Below are positions 7,445-15,597 of a DNA stretch of 19,527 nt, piece by piece. This DNA is from a bacterium. Its GTDB lineage: Bacteria > UBP14 > UBA6098 > JAFGQG01. The notes under the pieces were generated by a model. It made no database searches, was not told where the DNA came from, and worked only from the letters and a program-made list of their open reading frames with translations. The position numbers and the translations under genes are program-made. Each line of letters opens with the position of its first letter. The stretch's first letter is position 1. The stretch is taken from NCBI GenBank assembly GCA_016930435.1, contig JAFGGQ010000134.1, positions 1 to 19,527 of the forward strand. Direction: 5' to 3'.

Positions 7445-8440
7445 ATGGTAGAGCATGGTGGTTATTTTGTTGATGAGCCATCCGAAGAACTCCGAAAAGC
7501 AGCCCGGGTAGTCCTTAATGATTGCCTGAAAGCGGGTCCGCAGGAAGTAGGTTTAATAATCACCGATGAGCCCAAGCGCAAGATCGGGTACGTATTATTT
7601 GAGATTGCCCGGATGGTATCCCGGGAGGCGTTTCTGGTAGAAATATCACCGCGGCTTACACATGGCAGCGAGCCTCCCGGTGCTGTGGCTGCCCTGATGA
7701 AGAACGTGGATTACATTTTGGCTCCTACTTCAAAATCCCTTAGTCATACCGAAGCCCGGCGGGAAGCATGCAAACACGGTGTTCGCTGCGCTACTATGCC
7801 CGATATTCAGGAAGAGAGCATGCTCCGTGCATTAAATGCCGATTATAGCCGGATAGCGGATCTTTCCCGAAAATTGGCTTCCCGGTTGACACGGGCTAAA
7901 CAAGCAAGGGTAAAAACGGCTAAAGGCACTGATATCCTGATTCCTTTGGAAGGACGCGAAGGACTTGCGGATACCGGATTGGTACACAATCCCGGAGATT
8001 TCTCCAACCTCCCCGCAGGGGAAGCCTACATTGCTCCTTTGGAAGGAGGCTCCACAGGGATTATTGTAATAGATGCTTCAATGGCAGGAATCGGATTACT
8101 CCCACCCGAAAATACAATCAGGGTGGATGTTCTCAATGGATTTGCTCAAAAATTCTATGGTTGTCATCAGGCTGATATGTTGAGGGAAATGCTTAATGAA
8201 CATGGCGCAAATGGCTTTAACCTGGCAGAGTTAGGTATAGGCACAAATTATAAAGCGCAGGTTTGCGGAAGCGTCCTGGAAGACGAGAAGGTATATGGAA
8301 CGATACATCTGGCCTTTGGTGATAACGCATCCATGGGAGGAAATGTAAAGGTCAATGTCCATTTGGATGGAGTCATTCTCAATCCTACGCTTGAGCTGGA
8401 TGGCCAGGTCATTATTGAAAAAGGTAATTACCTTATCTGA
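7445..8440 (+). CDS. M29-type (COG2309-like) metallo-aminopeptidase
   Basis: 331 residues without signal peptide or membrane segment, so cytoplasmic. The C-terminal half has the M29 pattern: LPAGEAYIAP (189-198), NLAELGIGTN (259-268), LEDEKVYGTIHLAFGDN (278-294) and HLDGV (306-310). Glu193, Glu262, His288, His306 and Asp308 are the likely two-metal ligands, assigned from family knowledge. The enzyme would release N-terminal residues from peptides. AAGGAG at 7432-7437 supports ATG 7445. It is the last gene of the envelope run, 22 bases after the site-2 protease; it could degrade peptides released by that protease, but this is inference. Confidence 0.85.
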   Translation: MVEHGGYFVDEPSEELRKAARVVLNDCLKAGPQEVGLIITDEPKRKIGYVLFEIARMVSREAFLVEISPRLTHGSEPPGAVAALMKNVDYILAPTSKSLSHTEARREACKHGVRCATMPDIQEESMLRALNADYSRIADLSRKLASRLTRAKQARVKTAKGTDILIPLEGREGLADTGLVHNPGDFSNLPAGEAYIAPLEGGSTGIIVIDASMAGIGLLPPENTIRVDVLNGFAQKFYGCHQADMLREMLNEHGANGFNLAELGIGTNYKAQVCGSVLEDEKVYGTIHLAFGDNASMGGNVKVNVHLDGVILNPTLELDGQVIIEKGNYLI

Positions 8441-8470
8441 ACATTATTACTTGTAATTAAAATTTTTTTA

Positions 8471-8499
8471 TTGACTTTTTTTAAAAATAATAATAAATT
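8471..8499 (+). promoter_or_regulatory. Candidate sigma-70-type promoter
   Basis: TTGACT at 8471-8476, a 17-base spacer, and TAAATT at 8494-8499. It lies in the 149-base AT-rich gap before the coiled-coil lipoprotein. The leader would be about 85 bases long. A weak hairpin (ATTA-CTTG-TAAT, about 8446-8457) followed by a T-run may end the preceding operon just upstream, but the stem is too short to call as a terminator. Confidence 0.4.
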
Positions 8500-8589
8500 G
8501 TATTTCCAAATATCTTTTAGAGAGTAATTCTAAAAAATGTTTTAACTAAGTAGGTAAAAAGAAATACCCTAATCTATAAGGAGGTAATT

Positions 8590-8898
8590 ATGAAAAGGGT
8601 GAGTTTGATTCTTGTATTATTAGTGGTAAGTGGTGTTGTTTTCTTATCATGTCAGGTTCCCGGAGGCGAAGTAGAAGCTCTGAAAATGGAAATTGAAAGG
8701 TTGCAGAAGGAAAATGCTGAGCTGATAGAGCAGATCGCTACCATGAAAGCCGAAATGGAAACTGCTGTCGAAGAGGCAGTTACCGAGGGCGAAGAAACAA
8801 TAGAGAAGATTAAAGAAGAAGTTAAAGAGGAAGTCAAAGAGGCTGGAAAAACTACTAAAGAAGAGTCCACGGGAAAAGTAAAGAAAATCGTAAAGTAG
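8590..8898 (+). CDS. Small coiled-coil lipoprotein
   Basis: 102 residues. The signal peptide ends VFLSC (Cys21). From about residue 28 a continuous helix with heptad character follows (VEALKMEIERLQKENAELIE), then a Glu/Lys-rich run (about 61-95), ending in a basic KKIVK. The shape resembles Lpp-like or adaptor-like envelope spacers, but no family is recognised. AAGGAGG at 8578-8584 supports ATG 8590. The high charge and repeated GAA/AAA codons are low complexity. It is 35 bases upstream of the fibronectin-like lipoprotein and probably co-transcribed with it. Confidence 0.8.
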   Translation: MKRVSLILVLLVVSGVVFLSCQVPGGEVEALKMEIERLQKENAELIEQIATMKAEMETAVEEAVTEGEETIEKIKEEVKEEVKEAGKTTKEESTGKVKKIVK

Positions 8899-8933
8899 TA
8901 TTTGTAATATAAAAACAGAGAGGAGATGGAATC

Positions 8934-9701
8934 ATGAAAAAATGGTTATTCCTGTTAGGGATCCTTATCCTGGCTCTGAGCCTGTTCGTAGGTTGTGAGG
9001 AGGAAACTACCGAAGCCATCGGGACTCCCCGCAACTTATCGGTTAGTGTAGCAGGCAATGATAGCCTTTCTATTGAATTGGATTGGGATGCCCCCCTGGA
9101 AGGGACCGCTGCAAAATATTTGGTCTATTTTGATAATGTACTTATAGATAGTGTTGATGCCCCAGCTACCGCGATGGAATTAACCCCCACAACGCTTGGT
9201 GACTACCGTGTTTCTGCAGTTTCAGATGATGATGAGGAAAGCGATAAGTCCTCAGCGGTTTCTACCGATGTTGTGGCATTTATGAGCCAGGGGCCGGTTT
9301 ACTGGATCAGTGATCCCAGTCCCACTCATCCCAGCGCTTTTGGCTGGAACGATGATGGCAGCGGAACAACTTACAGCGCCAGTGAAGCAAACCAGGCTCA
9401 TATTGATTTCTACATCGATGCGGATTTCGATATTGCCAGTCCCAGCAGAACATCCTGGTCGAATCCCAATACTACGGGAATGAAATTAGCCGCTACTGGT
9501 TATGATAATTTGAAAATAGCAGATGTAAGCGGATACGGTGATTATGAGGATATCGTAGATGGAGGCACTTACCTGTTCTGGGTACAGGATGCTTATTACG
9601 TGAAGCTTCAGATCTCCGGATACGATGCTGTTAATCATAATATTACCTTTAAATACGCATTCCAAACCGTTCCCGGATACCGCAGGTTGGGAGATAACTA
9701 A
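8934..9701 (+). CDS. Fibronectin-III-like lipoprotein, paralog A
   Basis: 255 residues. A lipoprotein signal ends LFVGC (Cys21), followed by an acidic spacer. Residues about 33-120 look like one fibronectin type III fold: TPRNLSVSV, the Trp in LDWDAP, and a Tyr-rich strand (KYLVYFDNVL). The second half (about 120-255) is an unrecognised beta-rich domain ending FKYAFQTVPGYRRLGDN. The same ending pattern occurs in the lipoprotein at 9849. GAGGAG at 8919-8924 supports ATG 8934. It is followed by a strong terminator, so it ends a two-gene unit. It is probably exposed on the outer membrane; the ligand is unknown. Confidence 0.8.
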   Translation: MKKWLFLLGILILALSLFVGCEEETTEAIGTPRNLSVSVAGNDSLSIELDWDAPLEGTAAKYLVYFDNVLIDSVDAPATAMELTPTTLGDYRVSAVSDDDEESDKSSAVSTDVVAFMSQGPVYWISDPSPTHPSAFGWNDDGSGTTYSASEANQAHIDFYIDADFDIASPSRTSWSNPNTTGMKLAATGYDNLKIADVSGYGDYEDIVDGGTYLFWVQDAYYVKLQISGYDAVNHNITFKYAFQTVPGYRRLGDN

Positions 9702-9725
9702 ATCCACCCTCTGGTTTTCTGATTT

Positions 9726-9761
9726 AACCCTCGTCATGAAGATCATGGCGAGGGTTTTTTT
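9726..9761 (+). terminator. Rho-independent terminator
   Basis: A 13-base stem (AACCCTCG pairs CGAGGGTT, continued inward by TCATG/CATGG with one G-T pair) with a five-base loop, followed directly by a T-run. It ends the two-lipoprotein unit and separates it from the following lipoprotein-htrA-purB unit. Confidence 0.92.
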
Positions 9762-9777
9762 ATTTTTCATTTTTGTA

Positions 9778-9808
9778 TTGATTTTTATTTTTTTTTATAT
9801 AATATAAT
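9778..9808 (+). promoter_or_regulatory. Candidate sigma-70-type promoter for the lipoprotein-htrA-purB unit
   Basis: TTGATT at 9778-9783 and a perfect TATAAT at 9803-9808 with a 19-base spacer. An overlapping TATAAT at 9798-9803 pairs with TTGTAT (9773-9778) at the same spacing. It lies right behind the terminator and about 40 bases before the next start codon, which is where a promoter is expected. The long T/A runs make exact placement uncertain. Confidence 0.5.
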
Positions 9809-9848
9809 AATCAAATTTTATACTACTAACTCACCAGGGGAGGTGAAG

Positions 9849-10685
9849 ATGAACTACAAAGCTTTTCTATTAGCATTGCTTCTGGGAATGCTTATTCTGT
9901 TTGGCTGCAGTGAGGAAGCTGAAGAACCCCTTGATACTAATCCGCGAAATCTTGATTATATCACTTATGATGACAGTGTGGGATTGAGCTGGGATCACTG
10001 CGAGGCTTACTCGGAAAGCGATTTTTTAGGTTATTTCGTGTTCATGGCTAATGTATCCTTATTGGGATATGCGGTGGATACACTTCCGGAGCCCTATAAT
10101 TCCGATCCGGTAACCGCCAGCGAGATCCGGGTCGATTCCCTGGAGCAGGGGACAAAATACTATTTTCATATCCGCTCTGCTTTTGGAACCTACGATGCCT
10201 ATACACTTGGGGATCCTTCTAATGAAGTCCAGACCTCCCCGATAGTTTTCGGTATGGATACACTGTATGAATTTGACTCTCCCGACCCGAGCGCATATTA
10301 TTTTGAAGGCCAACACCGCCTCTCTATGAACCATATTTATTCCGATAGTATCGACCTGTTTCTGGGGACGGATGGTTCTGGTAACCTGGCATTCAAAAGC
10401 CCGCATATAGTAGATACCGACCACCCGGAATACTGGGAAGAAAGGATTACACAGATTAAAAAATTAGGTTCCGGGAATTGGCTGGAATACAACCAAACGC
10501 TGGATTCCGGCTGGAATGCTAATTATTTTGAAACCATTGGATTATCCGGTGAAGTATTCGTAGTTAAAACTCCTAATAATCACTTTGTAAAGGTAGTAAT
10601 CAGCGGGAGCTCGGGAACTACCCCGAACCGGATGGTTGAGTTTCGTTTTGCATTTCAGCCCCGGGTTGGTTATAACCATTTCTAA
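9849..10685 (+). CDS. Fibronectin-III-like lipoprotein, paralog B
   Basis: 278 residues. The lipoprotein signal ends LILFGC (Cys20) and is followed by an acidic stretch. Residues about 31-132 resemble a fibronectin type III module (NPRNLDYI, GLSWDH, KYYFHIRSAFG). The rest is a beta-rich domain ending EFRFAFQPRVGYNHF, comparable with the ending of the protein at 8934. The two genes are probably diverged tandem duplicates now split by a terminator and promoter. GGGGAGGTG at 9836-9844 favours ATG 9849 over an in-frame GTG at 9843 that lies inside the ribosome site. It opens the unit that includes htrA, purB and the TPR lipoprotein. Confidence 0.8.
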   Translation: MNYKAFLLALLLGMLILFGCSEEAEEPLDTNPRNLDYITYDDSVGLSWDHCEAYSESDFLGYFVFMANVSLLGYAVDTLPEPYNSDPVTASEIRVDSLEQGTKYYFHIRSAFGTYDAYTLGDPSNEVQTSPIVFGMDTLYEFDSPDPSAYYFEGQHRLSMNHIYSDSIDLFLGTDGSGNLAFKSPHIVDTDHPEYWEERITQIKKLGSGNWLEYNQTLDSGWNANYFETIGLSGEVFVVKTPNNHFVKVVISGSSGTTPNRMVEFRFAFQPRVGYNHF

Positions 10686-10704
10686 GAGCATTTAGATAAT
10701 TTAT

Positions 10705-11958
10705 ATGGATTATTCTTACAGCATTGAGAAGACCGTTATCAATTATTTCGCTATGGCAAGATATATAAAATGGGCGCTAGTAGTTTGGCTGGTTATTATG
10801 GCTTTTGTTGGTGGTTGGGTAACCTACCACCGTTATAATAATCCAGGCCCCGTAACTGGTAATGAAATATTTTCCTCTTCCCGGGATGGATCGGGTGAAG
10901 AGGAGGAAAATGTTTTCGATTTATCGTCTGAGATCACCGAAACCAGGCGTAATGCCATCGTTCAATCGGTGGAAAAAGTTGCCCCTGCAACGGTCTCCAT
11001 AAGCGTAACACAGGTAAGGGTTTATAACGCCCAGCCCTATGGTTTTTTCAATGACCCCCTATGGGAATTTTTCTATCCCGAGTATCGGCGTCAGTACCGT
11101 CAGTTAGTCCAAAGCATGGGCTCCGGATTCATCGTTAACCCCCAGGGCTATATTGTAACTAATTATCATGTTGTGGAAAATGCCACGGAGATAAAGGTGA
11201 ACCTTCCGGACGGCCGGGAATTTGAAGCGGATTTTATTGGCTCCGGCCAGCTTGCCGACCTGGCTATCCTTAAGGTTGATGCCCAGGATCTCCCTTTTAT
11301 AAACATCGGGGATTCCGATGATCTTATCATCGGGGAGTGGGCTATCGCACTTGGAAATCCATTCGGCTATATAATCAGGGATTCTCAACCCACCGTGACC
11401 GTTGGCGTAATCAGCGCCCTGAACCGGAATTTTGAGAGTCAGGATGTCAAGGTGTACAGGGATATGATCCAGACGGATGCAGCCATAAATCCCGGGAACA
11501 GCGGTGGCCCGTTGGTTAACGCCCGGGGAGAGGTCATAGGTGTCAATACCTTTATCGTAAGCGCCAGCGGCGGTTCCATTGGCCTGGGATTCGCTATCCC
11601 CATTAACAAGGTAAAAAGGATACTCCAGGAAGTCATGGTCTATGGAGAGGTCCGAAGGTTCTGGACCGGGCTTTCAGTTCAGGAACTCAACCGCCTTATC
11701 GCCACTTACCTGAACCTGGAGCAGACTGAGGGAGTCATCGTGAGCGCAGTGGAAAAAGGGAGCCCCGCTGAAGAGGCAGGTATCGAAGTGGCTGACATTA
11801 TAATAGGGATCGATGACAAACCGGTAATGAAGGAGGACGACCTGATCTATGAATTGTATGATGCCCAGGTAGGCGAAGTGATTAAGCTTAAAATACTGCG
11901 CGGTGATAAGGAAAAGACAGTTGAATTAGAATTAAAAGAAAAAAAACAGAATAATTAA
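10705..11958 (+). CDS. Membrane-anchored HtrA/Deg serine protease with one PDZ domain
   Basis: 417 residues. A single uncleaved transmembrane helix (about 22-40) is followed by an acidic linker and a trypsin-like domain with catalytic His155 (NYHVVENA), Asp185 (ADLAILKV) and Ser266 (PGNSGGPL). One PDZ domain lies at about 318-410 (GVIVSAVEKGSPAEEAGI). One PDZ plus a membrane anchor is the DegS-like layout; DegP has a signal peptide and two PDZ domains. It acts in the periplasm on misfolded envelope proteins or as a stress sensor. No clear ribosome site precedes ATG 10705, and ATG 10753 is an alternative that keeps the helix. It is 19 bases after the preceding lipoprotein and probably in the same operon. 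Confidence 0.93.
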   Translation: MDYSYSIEKTVINYFAMARYIKWALVVWLVIMAFVGGWVTYHRYNNPGPVTGNEIFSSSRDGSGEEEENVFDLSSEITETRRNAIVQSVEKVAPATVSISVTQVRVYNAQPYGFFNDPLWEFFYPEYRRQYRQLVQSMGSGFIVNPQGYIVTNYHVVENATEIKVNLPDGREFEADFIGSGQLADLAILKVDAQDLPFINIGDSDDLIIGEWAIALGNPFGYIIRDSQPTVTVGVISALNRNFESQDVKVYRDMIQTDAAINPGNSGGPLVNARGEVIGVNTFIVSASGGSIGLGFAIPINKVKRILQEVMVYGEVRRFWTGLSVQELNRLIATYLNLEQTEGVIVSAVEKGSPAEEAGIEVADIIIGIDDKPVMKEDDLIYELYDAQVGEVIKLKILRGDKEKTVELELKEKKQNN

Positions 11959-11990
11959 TCATAATCTTGACAGTTTGGTAAGGAGGGCTA

Positions 11991-13292
11991 ATGATCCCCA
12001 GATATGCTCGTGAAGAAATGGCTAAAATTTGGAGCCGGGAATATAAATTTCAGAAATGGCTGGATATAGAATTAGCGTTTTGCGAAGCGCTGGCAGAGAT
12101 GGGAGAGATGCCAAAAACAGCATTGAAGGAAGTAAAAAAGAATGCCAGTTTTGACGTTGCCCGGATCGATGAATTGGAAGATAAAACCCAGCATGAGATG
12201 ATCGCTTTTATTGAATCTGTAAATGAATCGGTAAAGGAGCATTCCAGTTATATTCACAAGGGCTTGACCTCTTCGGATATAATGGACACAAGCCTTGCTC
12301 TGCAGATGCGGGATGCCGGCAAGATACTTCTGGAAGACCTTAAAATGGTGATCAAGATCATCAAGGATCTGGCAATGGAACACCGATATACCCCTATTAT
12401 CGGGCGCACTCACGGAGTACACGCTGAACCTACTACTTTTGGCCTGAAACTGGCCCTCTGGTATGATGAGATGAACCGGAACATGGCACGACTGAAAAAT
12501 GTGATCAACACTATCTCCTTCGGGAAATTATCCGGGGCAGTAGGTAATTTTGCACAGGTTAATCCCCAGGCAGAAGAGATTGTATGTAAGAAATTAGGTT
12601 TGTCCCCGGCCCCTATAACCAATCAGGTAATCGCCCGTGACCGGCATGCTGAATACCTCTTTGTTCTTGCCCTGATCGCTGCTACAATCGAAAAGATAGC
12701 GCTGGAGGTCCGTAGCCTGCAGAGAACAGAAGTGCTGGAACTGGAAGAACCATTCAGCCCGACCCAGAAAGGCTCCTCGGCTATGCCCCATAAACGGAAT
12801 CCGATCCTCTCCGAACGGCTATGCGGACTGGCCCGGGTACTCCGCTCTAACCTTATGCCAGCAATCGAAAATATCGCACTCTGGCATGAAAGGGATATCT
12901 CCCATTCCTCAGTGGAAAGGATCATTATACCCGACGGAACCATTCTCCTCGATTATATGCTCTCTATTGCTGCTAAAATACTTGGCGGATTGCTGATCTA
13001 TCCGGAAAAAATGAGGGAAAATATCGACCGCACCAAAGGACTGGTCTTCTCCCAACGGCTTATGCTCCGTCTGGCCCAGGCAGGACTATCGCGGGACAAA
13101 GCCTATAACCTTATCCAGGGGAAAATAATGACCTCCTGGATGGAAAATAAGGATTTTAAAGAGCAGATTTTCAAGGACGGAGAAATTCGAAAATACCTTT
13201 CTATCGAAGAAATAGAATCCATCTTCCATTTGGATGTTTACTTCCAAAATGTAGATTTCCTGTTTAAACGCGTCTTCGGGAAGGATGCTTGA
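11991..13292 (+). CDS. purB: Adenylosuccinate lyase
   Basis: 433 residues, the usual length for the short bacterial form. A cytoplasmic enzyme of the fumarase/aspartase superfamily that splits SAICAR and adenylosuccinate, releasing fumarate, in purine synthesis. Visible motifs are KGLTSSDIMDT (90-100), GRTHGVHAEP (138-147) with the catalytic His141, and the superfamily signature GSSAMPHKRNP (261-271) with the mobile-loop serine. AAGGAGG at 11981-11987 supports ATG 11991. Its neighbours are envelope genes, not purine genes, so its place between htrA and a TPR lipoprotein looks like operon co-location without a shared pathway. Confidence 0.97.
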   Translation: MIPRYAREEMAKIWSREYKFQKWLDIELAFCEALAEMGEMPKTALKEVKKNASFDVARIDELEDKTQHEMIAFIESVNESVKEHSSYIHKGLTSSDIMDTSLALQMRDAGKILLEDLKMVIKIIKDLAMEHRYTPIIGRTHGVHAEPTTFGLKLALWYDEMNRNMARLKNVINTISFGKLSGAVGNFAQVNPQAEEIVCKKLGLSPAPITNQVIARDRHAEYLFVLALIAATIEKIALEVRSLQRTEVLELEEPFSPTQKGSSAMPHKRNPILSERLCGLARVLRSNLMPAIENIALWHERDISHSSVERIIIPDGTILLDYMLSIAAKILGGLLIYPEKMRENIDRTKGLVFSQRLMLRLAQAGLSRDKAYNLIQGKIMTSWMENKDFKEQIFKDGEIRKYLSIEEIESIFHLDVYFQNVDFLFKRVFGKDA

Positions 13293-13305
13293 GTAAGGCG
13301 AATCA

Positions 13306-15375
13306 TTGAAAAAAACAATATTTATAATTCTGTTAATATCCCTAACGGGACTATCCTGTGTTTATTATAATACCTTTTTCCTGGCTAAAAAGTACTACGG
13401 TCTGGCTGAAGATATCCGTAAAGATGCTGAAAGTGATGTTATACCCCCGGACGCAGAGAATCTCTATACTAAAGCCATTGAAAAAGGTTCCAAGGTGCTG
13501 GTACTATACCCGGAAAGCAAATATGTCGATGACGCCCTTTTCCTGATCGGAATGTGCTATTACTGGACCGGCAATTACCTGAGGGGGATACGCAAGTTCG
13601 ACGAGCTGTCCCTTTCCTTCCCTGAAAGCGAGCATCTTGGCGATGCCCGTTATTACCGGGCGCTCTGCGAGCTGGAACTGGGCCGGTATGTGTCAGCTTA
13701 TGAAACCCTGCTTGAGCTTCAGAAAGAAGACCGCTATAAGGAAAGGGCTGCTTTTATGCTGGCTGAGCTGCAGTATCAGCAAAAAGACTACTGCAAAGCC
13801 GTCGCTGCTTATAAGTTATTTCTGCAGGATTATCCGGAAAGCGACCGGGTGTCCTTCGTGTATTATCGCCTGGGAACTATATATTATTTGGAGGGACAAT
13901 ACCAGGAAGCCATCGTGGCTTTCCAAAAGATCGAGAAATCAAAGGTCAACTTTAACGATTACTTCAATGCTCAATTGCTGATCGGAGAATGCTTGTACAA
14001 TGTAGGTAAAGTGGACGAAGCACTGGCACATTATCAGAGTATGGTCGCCGATGAGAAATATCGGGAAACCTGGGGCGATGTTCTTCTTCAAATGGGAGAT
14101 GTCTATTACCTGGAAAATGATACTGCCAAGGCACGTGAGATATGGGAGGATATCATCGATGATTATCCCCGAACAGAAGTAGCCGCCTGGGCTTACTATA
14201 AGATGGGTATGATGTACCAGAATAAATATGGTGATTTCGATAAAGCAAAGGAGATGTTTGATCTGGCGGTAAGCGAAGCGCCGCGGAACAGCTCCATTAA
14301 AGAACTGGCCCTAAGTAAGAGCGAAAGCCTGCAAAAACTGGCAGAATATAAATCCGAACTGGTGGATACATCCGTTTCCCGGTTGGTTACCCAGTTCAAA
14401 GTGGCAGAAATGTACCTTATGGAGCTTGAACATGTTGATTCAGCGATCAGCACTTTTCAGTATATAATCGAGAACCATAGCTCAGATAGCCTGGCCCCTA
14501 AAGCCATTTACTCGGTAGGCTGGATATACGAGAATATGAAGAAGGACAGCAAGACTGCGGATTCGGTTTACTCCCTGCTTTTAAGCAATTATCCGGAAAC
14601 TGACTATGCTTTTGGAGCAGTGGATTATTTCAAATCCCGGGGGACTGCCCTTGATTCACTGGGGGTTCAAACGGTGGCATATTACTTTGTAAAGGCTGAA
14701 GAATTTCTATTTACTTACGAATGGGAGGATTCCGCACTCAAATACTATGATTTGGTGATCGATTCGTTTCCGGGGAGCCAGTTTGTTCCCAAGGCAATTA
14801 CCGCCAAGGCATATATTTATGAGAATTGCCTAAGGGATGCCACACAGGCTACTGCCTGCTATCAGCAACTGGTTGAGCAATGTCCCAATACTGAATACGA
14901 GGACCTTGCCCTGGTGAAACTTGGTGATAAGGCCCCGGATATCCTGCGGGACAGGGATAAACTCCCGATACAGCAGGAAACCCGGGAAGAATACGCCGAT
15001 GCGGACACGGAAACGGTTGCAGATGAGGATACCCTGGGAGATAAATTGCCTAAAGCCCCTAATCCTAAAAAACGCGGTAGATTGATCTATCCGGAATTTA
15101 AAAAATCCCGGGAACTTACCGGTAGAAGGGTACAACTTAAGATTTTTATCAATTATTTCGGTGAGGTCGAAGATGTGGTACTGCTTACCCCGACAGGAGA
15201 CCAGGTAATTGATGAAGCACTGGTAAGGGCTGCTGAGAATACCATTTTCGATTGGACTGAGGACGGCTTTGAAGGGGACCAGTGGTACCGCTATGAGATG
15301 AGGATCACCGAACCTCAAACTGAAGAGGAAACCGAGGAAGACAATATCTTCGAGGATATTCGCGGTTTTCAGTAA
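13306..15375 (+). CDS. TPR-repeat lipoprotein with TonB-like C-terminal domain
   Basis: 689 residues. The signal ends TGLSC (Cys18). A long array of TPR-like helix pairs of the YbgF/BamD type spans roughly 45-550 (AENLYTKAIEKGSKVLVLYP, YPESKYVDDALFLIG, YPESDRVSFVYYRLG). An acidic linker follows at about 560-580, then a TonB C-terminal-like domain at about 590-670 (GRLIYPEF, GRRVQLKIFINYFGEVEDVV, VIDEALVRAAENTIFDW). The start is TTG at 13306, supported by AAGG at 13295-13298 and by the signal peptide beginning MKKTIF. It lies 13 bases after purB. The TPR part suggests a scaffold in envelope assembly; the terminal domain may contact an outer-membrane partner. The domain call is pattern-based. 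Confidence 0.8.
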   Translation: MKKTIFIILLISLTGLSCVYYNTFFLAKKYYGLAEDIRKDAESDVIPPDAENLYTKAIEKGSKVLVLYPESKYVDDALFLIGMCYYWTGNYLRGIRKFDELSLSFPESEHLGDARYYRALCELELGRYVSAYETLLELQKEDRYKERAAFMLAELQYQQKDYCKAVAAYKLFLQDYPESDRVSFVYYRLGTIYYLEGQYQEAIVAFQKIEKSKVNFNDYFNAQLLIGECLYNVGKVDEALAHYQSMVADEKYRETWGDVLLQMGDVYYLENDTAKAREIWEDIIDDYPRTEVAAWAYYKMGMMYQNKYGDFDKAKEMFDLAVSEAPRNSSIKELALSKSESLQKLAEYKSELVDTSVSRLVTQFKVAEMYLMELEHVDSAISTFQYIIENHSSDSLAPKAIYSVGWIYENMKKDSKTADSVYSLLLSNYPETDYAFGAVDYFKSRGTALDSLGVQTVAYYFVKAEEFLFTYEWEDSALKYYDLVIDSFPGSQFVPKAITAKAYIYENCLRDATQATACYQQLVEQCPNTEYEDLALVKLGDKAPDILRDRDKLPIQQETREEYADADTETVADEDTLGDKLPKAPNPKKRGRLIYPEFKKSRELTGRRVQLKIFINYFGEVEDVVLLTPTGDQVIDEALVRAAENTIFDWTEDGFEGDQWYRYEMRITEPQTEEETEEDNIFEDIRGFQ

Positions 15376-15472
15376 TCACGCCAGTATAATCAGACTTGTA
15401 TCGCTCATCCGTAATCCCTTCTGTCAATATATGGCACATATAGGCGCTTTTTGGATAAGCCGGTTATTTACG

Positions 15473-15506
15473 TGTCGCCCATGTCAATAATTGTCATTTA
15501 CTGTCG
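15473..15506 (+). promoter_or_regulatory. Candidate activator-binding array (four TGTCR repeats)
   Basis: Direct repeats TGTCG (15473), TGTCA (15482), TGTCA (15492) and TGTCG (15502) recur every 9-10 bases, on one face of the helix. A fifth TGTCA lies at 15422. The array sits about 80-110 bases upstream of the GG of the sigma-54 element at 15583, where enhancers for sigma-54 activators usually lie. The site is not one I can assign to a named activator. Confidence 0.45.
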
Positions 15507-15581
15507 TATTTATGATGGTGGAACTGAACTTAAACGGCTTGGAATTCTGTATATATTTGTAATACATAGCGTTAGGAATAA

Positions 15582-15597
15582 TGGCACAGGGTTTGCA
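15582..15597 (+). promoter_or_regulatory. Sigma-54 (-24/-12) promoter of the chaperone cluster
   Basis: TGGCACAGGGTTTGCA matches the sigma-54 consensus (TGGCAC, N5, TTGCA) with the invariant GG (15583-15584) and GC (15595-15596) exactly ten bases apart. Transcription would start near 15608, giving a leader of about 36 bases before hsp20 and leaving the ribosome site intact. I see no clear sigma-70 pair here. The 268-base gap from 15376 to 15643 otherwise holds only this element, the upstream repeats and no convincing gene. Confidence 0.75.

Noticed and set aside
15432-15449. TGGCAC followed by GC as another sigma-54 site
   Set aside because: GG and GC are 11 bases apart, not 10, and TTGC is absent.
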